From contig JAEZCA010000016.1 in NCBI GenBank assembly GCA_023412665.1, forward strand, positions 1 through 64,000: a DNA stretch of 64,000 nucleotides. The letters run 5' to 3'. A program made the translations under genes and the position numbers. Every line of letters starts with the position of its first letter. Position 1 is the stretch's first letter. The notes under the pieces are model-generated. The model searched no databases, was not told where the DNA came from, and saw only the letters and a program-made list of their open reading frames with translations. The stretch comes from Bacillota bacterium (GTDB taxonomy: Bacteria; Bacillota; Clostridia; Acetivibrionales; DTU013). Positions 34,930-43,715 of this stretch are shown piece after piece.

Positions 34930-35979
34930 ATGTCAAAACACATTATCGAATTAGTCGATCTTGTAAAAGAATACGACGGTACTGAAGCCCTTAAGGGCAT
35001 CAACCTGTATATAAGGCAGAATGAGTTCATTACACTGCTCGGCCCCAGCGGCTGCGGCAAGACCACCACACTGAGGCTGATCGGCGGATTCGAAAAGCCG
35101 ACCTCAGGCAAGGTATTATTTGAGGGAGCCGATGTGACCGATGTTCCTCCGTATAAGCGCAAAGTAAATACGGTTTTTCAGAAATATGCACTTTTTCCGC
35201 ATATGAATGTTTATGAAAACATTGCCTTTGGACTGAGGATCAAAAAAACAGATAAGGCTCTGATCGATGAAAAGGTTGCAAAAATGCTGGCGATGGTGAA
35301 TCTGGAGGGTTTTGAAAGAAGATCTGTGGATTCCCTCAGCGGCGGACAGCAGCAGAGGATCGCCATTGCACGCGCGTTGGTCAACGAACCCGAGGTACTG
35401 CTGCTGGACGAGCCTCTTGGCGCGCTGGACCTCAAGCTCCGAAAGGAAATGCAGATGGAGCTGAAAAAGATGCAGCAGCAGCTTGGCATTACATTCATAT
35501 ATGTCACCCATGACCAGGAAGAGGCGCTTACAATGTCCGACACGATCGTGGTCATGTCAAAGGGCACCATTCAACAGATCGGTACCCCCCAGGACATATA
35601 CAATGAGCCGAAAAATGCTTTTGTGGCCGACTTCATCGGTGAGAGCAACATAATCGACGGAATAATGCTTCGGGATTTCCGTGTCAGCTTTGCTTCCCAT
35701 GAATTCGACTGTGTCGACAAGGGCTTCGGCATAAATGAGAAGGTCGATGTTGTTGTCAGGCCCGAAGATATCAAGCTGGTCACGGGAGACGACAGTCTTT
35801 TGCAGGGAACAGTGAAGTCCGTCATATTCAAGGGCGTCCACTATGAAATGCAGGTAGACGACAGCAACGGTTTCAGCTGGATAGTGCACAGCACGGCAAT
35901 GGAGCCTGTCGACACAAAGGTCGGGCTTTATATCCAGCCGTTTGATATTCAAATTATGAAAAAGGTGCCTGTGACATGA
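34930..35979 (+). CDS. potA: Spermidine/putrescine ABC transporter ATPase
   Basis: 349 residues. Walker A G-P-S-G-C-G-K-T-T, signature L-S-G-G-Q-Q-Q-R, Walker B L-L-L-D-E-P-L-G-A-L-D and the H-loop T-H-D are intact, followed by a TOBE-type C-terminal domain (V-R-P-E-D-I-K-L). It powers polyamine import. The ATG at 34930 has AAGGAG 8 bases upstream; a TTG at 34912 has none. Overlaps potB by 4 bases. Confidence 0.95.
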   Translation: MSKHIIELVDLVKEYDGTEALKGINLYIRQNEFITLLGPSGCGKTTTLRLIGGFEKPTSGKVLFEGADVTDVPPYKRKVNTVFQKYALFPHMNVYENIAFGLRIKKTDKALIDEKVAKMLAMVNLEGFERRSVDSLSGGQQQRIAIARALVNEPEVLLLDEPLGALDLKLRKEMQMELKKMQQQLGITFIYVTHDQEEALTMSDTIVVMSKGTIQQIGTPQDIYNEPKNAFVADFIGESNIIDGIMLRDFRVSFASHEFDCVDKGFGINEKVDVVVRPEDIKLVTGDDSLLQGTVKSVIFKGVHYEMQVDDSNGFSWIVHSTAMEPVDTKVGLYIQPFDIQIMKKVPVT

Positions 35980-36800
35980 AAAAGCCATGGATATCGTATC
36001 CATATATATTGTGGATGATAATATTTATAATAGTACCTCTGGTGCTTGTGCTTTATTACAGTCTGACCGTCTCAATTGACGGAGCAGTGGTATTTTCGCT
36101 GGACAATTTTGCAAAGGTGCTGCAGCCCATATACCTCAAGGTTTTGTGGAGGTCGGTGGTCCTGGCGGTGGCAAGTACGTTGATATGCCTTCTTTTGGGC
36201 TACCCTGTGGCATTGATATTGTCAGGCAGGGATCTCAGCAGGAAGAGCACCCTTGTCATGCTCTTTGTCATTCCCATGTGGATGAATTTTCTGCTCAGGA
36301 CATATGCCTGGATGACACTGCTTGACCGAAAGGGCGTAATAAATTCGATCCTTGGCTCCATCGGGCTGCCGCAGGTCAATATTCTGTACACTGACTGGGC
36401 TGTCATACTGGGTATGGTCTACAACTTTTTGCCGTTTATGGTGCTTCCCATTTTCTCGGTGCTCAGCAAGATAGATAAAAGTTTGATAGAAGCTGCCGAG
36501 GATCTGGGATCGAATTCGTTCAAAGTATTCAGCAGGGTCATATTCCCTCTCAGCCTTCCCGGTGTTGTATCCGGCATAACCATGGTATTCATGCCGGCAG
36601 TCACCACGTTCATTATATCCAAGCTCCTTGGCGGAAGCCAGTATACGCTGATCGGGAACCTTATCGAGGATCAGTTCATGAGAGTCTATGACTGGAACTT
36701 CGGGTCAGCCTTGTCGATCATAATGATGCTGCTGATACTGGCCAGCATGGCGCTGATGTCACGTTACGACAAGGAAGAAGCGGGAGGTGGACTGTTGTGA
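35976..36800 (+). CDS. potB: Polyamine ABC permease PotB
   Basis: 274 residues with six membrane helices and the EAA loop (E-A-A-E-D-L-G-S-N-S-F-K-V-F-S-R-V-I-F-P-L-S-L-P-G). The first helix begins with P-Y-I-L-W-M-I-I-F, and the R-T-Y-A-W-M segment is typical of PotB. Its start overlaps the potA stop (ATGA) and its end overlaps potC (GTGA), showing translational coupling through the operon. Confidence 0.95.
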   Translation: MKKPWISYPYILWMIIFIIVPLVLVLYYSLTVSIDGAVVFSLDNFAKVLQPIYLKVLWRSVVLAVASTLICLLLGYPVALILSGRDLSRKSTLVMLFVIPMWMNFLLRTYAWMTLLDRKGVINSILGSIGLPQVNILYTDWAVILGMVYNFLPFMVLPIFSVLSKIDKSLIEAAEDLGSNSFKVFSRVIFPLSLPGVVSGITMVFMPAVTTFIISKLLGGSQYTLIGNLIEDQFMRVYDWNFGSALSIIMMLLILASMALMSRYDKEEAGGGLL

Positions 36801-37597
36801 GCAAGACTCTGAAGAAGCTGTATTTATTCTTGATCTTTTTATTTCTTTATGCACCGGTCGTTACGCTGATCGTGTTTTCCTTCAACAGCTCCAGATCCAG
36901 AGGCAGCTGGGGAGGCTTCACATTTAAATGGTATCGCGAGCTCTTTCAGGACAAGCAGATAATGTCGTCATTGTATTACACTCTGGCAATAGCTCTGCTT
37001 TCCTCACTGATTGCCACAATTACAGGCACTGCGGCAGCAGTTGCCATTCACAATATGAAAAAGCCTCTCAGGTCATTCATAATAAATGTCACATACCTGC
37101 CCGTCCTTAATCCTGATATTGTGACAGGTATATCACTGATGATACTTTTTATATTCCTTAAGCTGGATCTCGGCTTTGTGACACTGCTGCTGGCACATAT
37201 AACCTTTAATGTCCCCTATATTATTTTGTCAGTGCTTCCCAAGCTGAAGCAGCTCAACAAGCATATGTATGAAGCAGCGCTTGATCTGGGAGCCGAACCT
37301 CTTAAAGCATTTTTCAAGGTAATACTGCCTGAGATCATGCCGGGGATCATTACTGGCTTCCTGCTGGCGTTTACTCTGTCGCTGGATGATTTCATAATCA
37401 GCTTCTTCACCACCGGCTCAGGAGTTTCGACACTCTCGATCACAGTATATTCGATGGCAAGACGGGGCATAAATCCGAAAATAAACGCTTTATCGACGCT
37501 GATGTTTATAGCGGTGCTTGGACTCCTGCTTGTAATTAACAAGAGGTCTTCGGTAAACAATAAGAATGAAACAGCAAGGCTCAGTAATCTTATCTAA
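36797..37597 (+). CDS. potC: Polyamine ABC permease PotC
   Basis: 266 residues, six membrane helices, an S-F-N-S-S-R segment after the first helix, and the EAA loop (E-A-A-L-D-L-G-A-E-P-L-K-A-F-F-K-V-I-L-P-E). The conserved S-L-D-D-F-I-I-S-F-F-T segment is characteristic of PotC. It begins with GTG overlapping the potB stop and preceded by GGAGG. It forms the channel with PotB. Confidence 0.95.
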   Translation: MSKTLKKLYLFLIFLFLYAPVVTLIVFSFNSSRSRGSWGGFTFKWYRELFQDKQIMSSLYYTLAIALLSSLIATITGTAAAVAIHNMKKPLRSFIINVTYLPVLNPDIVTGISLMILFIFLKLDLGFVTLLLAHITFNVPYIILSVLPKLKQLNKHMYEAALDLGAEPLKAFFKVILPEIMPGIITGFLLAFTLSLDDFIISFFTTGSGVSTLSITVYSMARRGINPKINALSTLMFIAVLGLLLVINKRSSVNNKNETARLSNLI

Positions 37598-37709
37598 AAA
37601 ATAATACAGACTGCAATGCATAAACGCGGCACATGCTTGTGAAAACATAGCAGTACAACAGACTGCTTGAATAAAAAATAATTATTTATAGTAAGGAGTA
37701 ATGTGAGAA

Positions 37710-38783
37710 ATGAAAATTAGTTCCAGAAGGGTTTTGTCAATAATAACAGCAGTGACATTGCTGGCGGTCATGCTCACAGGCTGTGGAGGAAATAACGGCG
37801 GCGCTGCGGGTGAAACAGTAACTATCAATGTGTTCAACTGGGGCGATTATATCGGGGAATCCGTAATAAAGGATTTTGAAGATAAATATCCGAATATAAA
37901 GGTCAACTATGAGACATTTTCTACGAATGAGGATATGTATGTTAAGATAAAGACAGGCGGCTCGGCATATGATGTGGCGATCCCTTCTGATTATATGATC
38001 AAAAGGATGCTCGATGAAGGCCTCGTTAAAAAGATCGATATTAAGAACATTCCTAACTACAAATTTATAGACGAGCGTTTCAAAAACCTTTCCTTCGATC
38101 CGCAAAACGAGTACTCTGTCCCGTATATGTGGGGAACTGTAGGAATACTATACAATAAGACAATGGTGACCGACACTATCGACAGCTGGGAAGTCCTCTG
38201 GAACGAAAAATACAAAAAACAGATCATTATGCCTGACAGCGAAAGGGATAGCATAGGTATTACTCTAAAAATGCTCGACTATTCAATGAATACTAAAAAT
38301 ATAGCGGAATTGGAAGCTGCCAGAGATAAATTGATCGAACAGAAGCCTCTTGTTCTGGCCTATGTCGTGGATGAGGTCAAGGATATGATGATCGGCGAGA
38401 GCGCAGCTATGGCTGTAGTATGGTCGGGAGATGCATATTACTGCATGTCGGAGAACGAAAACCTGGAATACGTCATACCAAAAGAGGGCTCCAACTACTG
38501 GTTCGACTCAATGATAATACCCTCAACCAGTAAGCACCAGAAGGAAGCCGAACTGTTCATTGATTTTATGTGCGATCCGGAGGTTGCTTTCGCAAATGCA
38601 GACTATATAGGATATGCTACTCCTCATACAGAGGTAATGAAGATGCTGGATCCCGAACTGATAACAGACAGAAATGCATATCCTCTTATGGAGGATCTGG
38701 CCAACTGTGAGATATTCGAATATCCCGGTGATGATATAAATAGGGAGTACAACAGGATCTGGACAGAGGTAAAAGCCAACTAA
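37710..38783 (+). CDS. potD: Polyamine-binding lipoprotein PotD
   Basis: 357 residues. Lipobox L-T-G-C gives a lipidated Cys25. The mature part starts with I-N-V-F-N-W-G-D-Y-I and has Y-D-V-A-I-P-S-D-Y-M and V-P-Y-M-W-G-T-V-G-I, diagnostic of the spermidine/putrescine-binding family. It delivers substrate to PotBC. AAGGAG lies upstream of the ATG. A 112-base gap after potC could hold its own promoter, which fits the higher demand for binding protein. Confidence 0.94.
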   Translation: MKISSRRVLSIITAVTLLAVMLTGCGGNNGGAAGETVTINVFNWGDYIGESVIKDFEDKYPNIKVNYETFSTNEDMYVKIKTGGSAYDVAIPSDYMIKRMLDEGLVKKIDIKNIPNYKFIDERFKNLSFDPQNEYSVPYMWGTVGILYNKTMVTDTIDSWEVLWNEKYKKQIIMPDSERDSIGITLKMLDYSMNTKNIAELEAARDKLIEQKPLVLAYVVDEVKDMMIGESAAMAVVWSGDAYYCMSENENLEYVIPKEGSNYWFDSMIIPSTSKHQKEAELFIDFMCDPEVAFANADYIGYATPHTEVMKMLDPELITDRNAYPLMEDLANCEIFEYPGDDINREYNRIWTEVKAN

Positions 38784-38808
38784 CCCCATCTATATTCAGG
38801 AGAAAGCT

Positions 38809-40014
38809 ATGACAAAAAGGAGATATAGGGCGGGCAAATTACTTAATAAATTTCTGAAGCTTCCCTTGAGGGCATACATGAGGACATTGTTTGCTCTAAG
38901 CATTGAGAACGGTCAGCTTCAGGGCATAAAACCGCCCTATGTCGTACTTGCGAACCATACAAATTTCTGGGATCCCTTTCTTTTATCGCTCTGCATCCCG
39001 GATCCCGTATATTTTGTCACATCGGACGCATATTTCAGGAATCCCGTACTGAAACAGCTTTTGAAGCTTGTCGGAGCAATTCCGAAAAGGAAACAGATAT
39101 CCGATCCTTCGACCATCCGCGGTATTATAGATGTAGTAAAAAATAAAGGCGTAATCGGCATATTCCCTGAGGGAAGCAGAAGTTGGGACGGCAGGACGCT
39201 GCCTCTTCTCAAGCCTACGGCCAAACTGATCAAATCACTGCATATCCCTGTATATTCAGTTCTGTTCAAAGGCGCATATCTCACTATGCCCAGATGGGCA
39301 GCCTTCTCCAGGAAGGGCCGGCTGTCGATGGAGGTCGGAAAGGTTCTCGGTCCGGATGATATCAATGGGATGTCTGTAGACGAGATATACCAGAGGATAA
39401 CCGAAAGTCTTGAATACGACGAATACACTGCTCAAAGGCATCTCATGCATGCATATACCGGCAGAAGCAAAGCAGAACATATCGAGTTGTTCCTTTTCAT
39501 CTGTCCTCAATGCAAAAGCATCAGCTCAATGACATCCGAGGGAGACAGCTTTAAATGCAGCACATGCAGCTGTGAAATGCTTTATAACGATTATGGCTTT
39601 TTTGAGAGCAGGCAAGGAGCTCCGCTGCCCTTTGAAAATCCACTTGATTGGAACCTGTGGCAATTGGAGTATCTGGACCGCATAATAGACGATAAGGCAA
39701 AGGACGGCATAATGAGTCCTATCACCTTTGATGATGATATCATGCTAAGTACAGGTGGCAGGACCGGAGCGCTTGAAGAAAAAGCTTCTACAGGCAGGCT
39801 TTCCATATACTGTGACAGGCTGGAATATCTCGCATCCGGTAAGGATCGGCTGATTTTCCTCATTAGCGACATATCCGGCATGAACGTTCAGTTCAATGAC
39901 CAGCTGGAATTTATCCACGATAATGTACTCTTCCGTTTCAGCAAAAAAAGTGCTGTTTTTTCAGCCTATAAATATACGGAGATAACCGAAAAAATAAAAC
40001 ACAGGTCAGAGTAA
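38809..40014 (+). CDS. PlsC-like acyltransferase with zinc ribbon and PH-like tail
   Basis: 401 residues. The first 210 residues are a 1-acyl-glycerol-3-phosphate acyltransferase domain with His50 and Asp55 (N-H-T-N-F-W-D) and F-P-E-G-S-R (Glu121). Two C-x-x-C pairs at about 232-255 form a zinc-ribbon-like knuckle. The last 100 residues, with alternating strands (L-S-I-Y-C-D-R-L-E-Y-L and onward), resemble a GRAM/PH-like fold. Plain PlsC is about 200-250 residues. It probably acylates a lysophospholipid or related membrane lipid, with the tail for membrane or partner binding. It starts 25 bases after potD, which may be accidental linkage. Confidence 0.82.
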   Translation: MTKRRYRAGKLLNKFLKLPLRAYMRTLFALSIENGQLQGIKPPYVVLANHTNFWDPFLLSLCIPDPVYFVTSDAYFRNPVLKQLLKLVGAIPKRKQISDPSTIRGIIDVVKNKGVIGIFPEGSRSWDGRTLPLLKPTAKLIKSLHIPVYSVLFKGAYLTMPRWAAFSRKGRLSMEVGKVLGPDDINGMSVDEIYQRITESLEYDEYTAQRHLMHAYTGRSKAEHIELFLFICPQCKSISSMTSEGDSFKCSTCSCEMLYNDYGFFESRQGAPLPFENPLDWNLWQLEYLDRIIDDKAKDGIMSPITFDDDIMLSTGGRTGALEEKASTGRLSIYCDRLEYLASGKDRLIFLISDISGMNVQFNDQLEFIHDNVLFRFSKKSAVFSAYKYTEITEKIKHRSE

Positions 40015-40029
40015 AACAGGAGGTTTCAA

Positions 40030-41388
40030 ATGAGCGAGAGTTGGTCTTTTATCTGGGACATACTGGTGATATCACTTTTTCTGGGTATTGCCACATATAT
40101 TAAAAGAAGCTTCAGGTTTTTTGAAAGGTTCTTTATACCCAATCCTATAATCGCAGGATTTATTGGACTGCTGCTGGGACCCAACGTGCTGGGACTGATC
40201 AATTTCAATACAGACAACTTGGGTACTCTGATCTATCATTTGATGTCTGTGGGCTTTATCTCACTGGCGCTCAAGGACAGGAACACCACAAAGAGCAAAG
40301 ATATAATAAATACTGGCATATTCATCGTAAACGGATATGTACTGCAGGGTATCGTGGGCTTTGGTCTGTCATTACTGATGGCCTACACAATCTTCCCAGA
40401 CCTGTTCCCCGTCTTTGGTATGCTGCTGCCCCTGGGCTATGGCCAGGGCGCCGGCCAGGCATATTCGATGGGAAAGCAGTGGGAGGCTCTTGGCTTTGCA
40501 AACGGTGGCAACATAGGTCTCTCAATAGCTGCCATGGGGCTCCTGTGGGCTTGTATCGGCGGCATACCGCTGATGAACTATCTCATCAGGGTCAAGAAAA
40601 TAAAGCCGTCACACAGCGTACCAAAAGGTGAGCAAAGAATGCCACATGAAGAAATACAAAAGGAAGATGTGGGGGCCGCGTCCTCGGTTGACGGGTTTAC
40701 AATCCAGATATTTACCATCGGTATTATTTATCTTGTGACCTACCTTGCACTAAAGGGCATGTCTGCACTATTGAGCAATTTCGGTACCTTCGGCAGCACC
40801 CTGTCAACAATGCTTTGGGGCTTCAGCTTTATCGTTGCCGCCCTGTTTGCCATACTGTTCCGCTTTATATATGATTTTTTAAGGAAAAAGAAAATAGTTG
40901 TTCGAGAATATACTAGCAATTTCCTCCTGGAACGCATACAGGGCGGTGCCTTTGACTATATGATCACCGCGTCCATTGCCGCAATATCGATCTCTATACT
41001 AAAGCAGTATCTGATACCGACCCTTGTTATAGGAATAATCGGCGGCATCGTTACCATTGTCTATATCGTATACGTATGCAAAAGAATATATAAGACTGAC
41101 GTTCTTGAAAATATGCTGGCCCTGTACGGTAATCTGACAGGTGTCGTATCTACCGGACTGGCGCTGGTAAAGGAGATTGATCCCAACCTTGAGTCCTCTG
41201 CAGGAAAGAATCTGGTGCTGGGAAGCGGCGCTGGGCTGTTTGTCGGCTTTCCGCTTATGCTGCTTCTCAATGTCCCTGTGGTCGGCTTTGTTTCAAACAG
41301 GCCTTCTCTCTACCTCTGGACAATGCTGGGACTGACGGCTTATTTCATCATTCTATCCGTAGCCCTTCACATAAGAAGAGCAAAATAA
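40030..41388 (+). CDS. GltS-family sodium/glutamate symporter-like protein
   Basis: 452 residues, about 11-12 membrane helices in two inverted halves. The segments P-L-G-Y-G-Q-G-A-G-Q-A and later G-N-L-T-G-V-V-S-T-G-L-A match the re-entrant-loop motifs of the GltS family. Glutamate is the family's known substrate, but this branch differs from E. coli GltS, so another dicarboxylate or amino acid is possible. AGGAGG precedes the ATG, 15 bases after the acyltransferase gene, in the same direction. Confidence 0.85.
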   Translation: MSESWSFIWDILVISLFLGIATYIKRSFRFFERFFIPNPIIAGFIGLLLGPNVLGLINFNTDNLGTLIYHLMSVGFISLALKDRNTTKSKDIINTGIFIVNGYVLQGIVGFGLSLLMAYTIFPDLFPVFGMLLPLGYGQGAGQAYSMGKQWEALGFANGGNIGLSIAAMGLLWACIGGIPLMNYLIRVKKIKPSHSVPKGEQRMPHEEIQKEDVGAASSVDGFTIQIFTIGIIYLVTYLALKGMSALLSNFGTFGSTLSTMLWGFSFIVAALFAILFRFIYDFLRKKKIVVREYTSNFLLERIQGGAFDYMITASIAAISISILKQYLIPTLVIGIIGGIVTIVYIVYVCKRIYKTDVLENMLALYGNLTGVVSTGLALVKEIDPNLESSAGKNLVLGSGAGLFVGFPLMLLLNVPVVGFVSNRPSLYLWTMLGLTAYFIILSVALHIRRAK

Positions 41389-41584
41389 ACTGCTCCATGT
41401 GCTGTAAGGATGAGGTAATATGTGATAATACGGGAAATACATGCATCAGGTATCGCCATTTCATGCTTAGTACAGGTTCCGGCTGAAATTATGTACTTCT
41501 CTTTTCTAGCTTTAGGAAGTATAATAAAGTTAGTATATTATAAAAGCATGTCTGGTTTCAAAAATCAGATATGATGGTGATAAT

Positions 41585-42211
41585 ATGAAAATAGAAAAAA
41601 TTAGCGAAAACATTATAAAGGTAACTATCTCATACAATGATCTGGAAGAGAGAAATGTCGATCTGAACGCTCTGAACTACAATACACCTGCCGCGCAGGA
41701 GTTTCTGTGGGATCTGATGGAGCAGGCGGAAGAACAGCTCGGCTTCAACCTTACCGATTCCCAGCTCATCATAGAGCCTGTTCCCAATTCAAATGAAGGC
41801 TTCGTGATCACTATCACCAGGATAGATGAGGACGGAGAGTTTGAGTCGATTCATAAATATATTAAAAACAGAATGAAGAAGAGCGATCTAAGGGTAAAGA
41901 AAAAGAGCCGCAAGGTATCATCTCCTCTGTTGCTTTACTCCTTCAGGACGCTTAACGACATCTGTGAGCTGGCAGACAAGCTGGATATGCACTATAGCGG
42001 AGAAAGCACCCTGTTCAGATGCAGGGACACCTACTACCTGTCACTTACAAGGAGCGGACTGCTCTCAGCAGATATAAAAATGTTTGAGCTGATGCTCGCT
42101 GAGTATGGCACGAAGATAGCCAATATCAATTTTATCGAAGGCTATTTGAACGAATATGGAGAGAAAATCATAGAATATAATGCGCTCGAAGTACTGCGGA
42201 AGTTTTATTGA
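41585..42211 (+). CDS. mecA: MecA-family adaptor protein
   Basis: 208 residues. The N-terminal 60 residues and the C-terminal domain (about 105-208) match MecA/YpbH, with an acidic, basic and Lys-rich linker (about 85-112). MecA binds substrate proteins and ClpC and so targets them to ClpCP proteolysis. A TATAAT box lies at 41520-41525, about 60 bases upstream, but its -35 partner is weak. A terminator follows. The intergenic 196 bases before it hold nothing else recognisable. Confidence 0.88.
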   Translation: MKIEKISENIIKVTISYNDLEERNVDLNALNYNTPAAQEFLWDLMEQAEEQLGFNLTDSQLIIEPVPNSNEGFVITITRIDEDGEFESIHKYIKNRMKKSDLRVKKKSRKVSSPLLLYSFRTLNDICELADKLDMHYSGESTLFRCRDTYYLSLTRSGLLSADIKMFELMLAEYGTKIANINFIEGYLNEYGEKIIEYNALEVLRKFY

Positions 42212-42270
42212 CGGTTGCCGCGTGAAAATGTAGATAGTGAATATCGAATCAAATAGTTTAATTTTTCAAG

Positions 42271-42302
42271 CAAGTGACGCGCCTAAGTACGTCACTTGTT
42301 TT
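42271..42302 (+). terminator. Intrinsic terminator of mecA
   Basis: CAAGTGACG, 10-base loop, CGTCACTTG then TTTTC. The right arm overlaps the last codons of the convergent VanW gene. Confidence 0.75.
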
Positions 42303-43617
42303 CGTTATCAAGCACAGCGGTATCCGGGGCGATCTGGACTATCGAGGTTTCCGCCTCATATTGATCCGTGCTGATGAGCTCGGCATTCCTGAATACCTTG
42401 ACGGACAAACCTTTCTTGCCGGGATTCAAAACAACCTTCTCGCCCGGCTTGAGGCCGTCCTTTTCCACATAATATACGGGAGGGTCGAATTCCTGGATCG
42501 TTTCAGTGCGGATGACGCTTTTTTCAGCTTTATCTTCCCTGCTCCCGGCAATTGCAACAGTCACGACGCTTCCGTTCCTGACCGCAAACAAAGCAAGCTT
42601 TTTGCCGAATGGGTTGCTGAATTTTATGTCTCCGGCATTGCCCGATATCCAGGCGTCCAATCCGGGCTGAATATATCCGACGGCTGTTTTGTGCTGCAGC
42701 CTCGTGATGGAATCCTTCGGTATCCCTGCGGTAAGAAGTGATGCATATAGGGTAGAGGCCACCTGATCATAGCCTTCGTTCTCATACTCGGCTCCGTCAT
42801 TTAGTCCAAGACTTTCAACAAATGAGAATCCATCCTCACTGTCCTTGTCATCGGCAGGCTCGAGCATTGTTCCGTTTATTTGGTCCACAGCGTACTGTAT
42901 GCTCTCAGTCAGAGTACCGTCGTATATGCTGGTAGAGTACTCTCCATGTATCAGCTCTATCTCATCAAAATCCTTCATCGTCACAGGAGCATTTATTGTT
43001 TTTAAAGCATTTCCATCACTAAGATTTATTACCTTGAAGGGATCTGATGCCAATTCACTTTTCAGAAGATTTACAGCGGAGTTCACATCCAATGAAATAC
43101 CTGGTGTGTCAGCCTCTTTTTCTATAATGCCATCCTTATAATAGATCCTTGCGTCTGTCGGGGTAGTATTGATTTTTTCAGAGAGCCTTGCCAATTCCAT
43201 TCTCAGTTTGCTTTCGCTGAATTTCACTTCAGGCCTGACAACAGCTCCATCGTTGCTGAAATATGTTTTTATAAGGCGGGGTATATCTCCGACGCTCCTG
43301 AAGGTATTTATAGGGCTTAGTGTAGACTCACCGTCAACATATGCATCGATGCTTGAAAATGAAATTTCATAAATATCAGTGCCACCTGCAGACAGCTGAA
43401 GCTTATATTCTCCCAATCGCGCGCCATATTCGGCTTCTATTGCCTCTGCAGCCTCAGTATAGCTTTTGCCTCCGATATGGATTTCTCCTGCATATACGTT
43501 TGCCGGTATTTCCTTCAGTGACGCATCAAACAGCACAGCTATACCTGCAGCCATAGCAATGAGGCTCTGTATAACTATAATCAAAAAGATAAACAGTGTC
43601 TTTCGAGTATTATCCAC
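42292..43617 (-). CDS. VanW-family membrane-anchored protein
   Basis: 441 residues. A membrane anchor at about 8-28, a peptidoglycan-binding-4-like domain repeated over about 35-250 (G-G-K-S-Y-T-E-A-A-E-A-I and D-T-P-G-I-S-L-D-V-N-S-A-V), then a VanW domain (about 250-385) with G-Y-D-Q-V-A-S-T-L-Y and N-P-F-G-K-K, and a G5-like end. VanW proteins occur with glycopeptide-resistance and spore/wall genes and have no settled function. The GTG at 43617 is chosen: GGAG lies 9 bases upstream, while an ATG at 43692 falls inside the terminator of the preceding gene. Confidence 0.85.
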   Translation of the reverse strand: MDNTRKTLFIFLIIVIQSLIAMAAGIAVLFDASLKEIPANVYAGEIHIGGKSYTEAAEAIEAEYGARLGEYKLQLSAGGTDIYEISFSSIDAYVDGESTLSPINTFRSVGDIPRLIKTYFSNDGAVVRPEVKFSESKLRMELARLSEKINTTPTDARIYYKDGIIEKEADTPGISLDVNSAVNLLKSELASDPFKVINLSDGNALKTINAPVTMKDFDEIELIHGEYSTSIYDGTLTESIQYAVDQINGTMLEPADDKDSEDGFSFVESLGLNDGAEYENEGYDQVASTLYASLLTAGIPKDSITRLQHKTAVGYIQPGLDAWISGNAGDIKFSNPFGKKLALFAVRNGSVVTVAIAGSREDKAEKSVIRTETIQEFDPPVYYVEKDGLKPGEKVVLNPGKKGLSVKVFRNAELISTDQYEAETSIVQIAPDTAVLDNENK

Positions 43618-43676
43618 TAAAAACAACTCCGTCTGCTTTTTCTTTTGCCTGCCGTCCAGCCGCTGAAGCTCTAATA

Positions 43677-43712
43677 AAAAAGTATAAAGCACCCAGTACT
43701 TTATACTTTTTT
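43677..43712 (-). terminator. Intrinsic terminator of the PRC-barrel gene
   Basis: Minus strand AAAGTATAAAG, loop, CTTTATACTTTTTT; 4 bases after the PRC-barrel stop. Confidence 0.85.
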
Positions 43713-43715
43713 GTC

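Noticed and set aside
41389..41584. Search for a riboswitch before mecA
   Set aside because: Only a TATAAT-like box and A/T-rich sequence, no stable conserved structure.
43677..43712. Hairpin considered as an attenuator for VanW
   Set aside because: It sits directly after the PRC-barrel stop and has a plain terminator form; no alternative pairing is visible.
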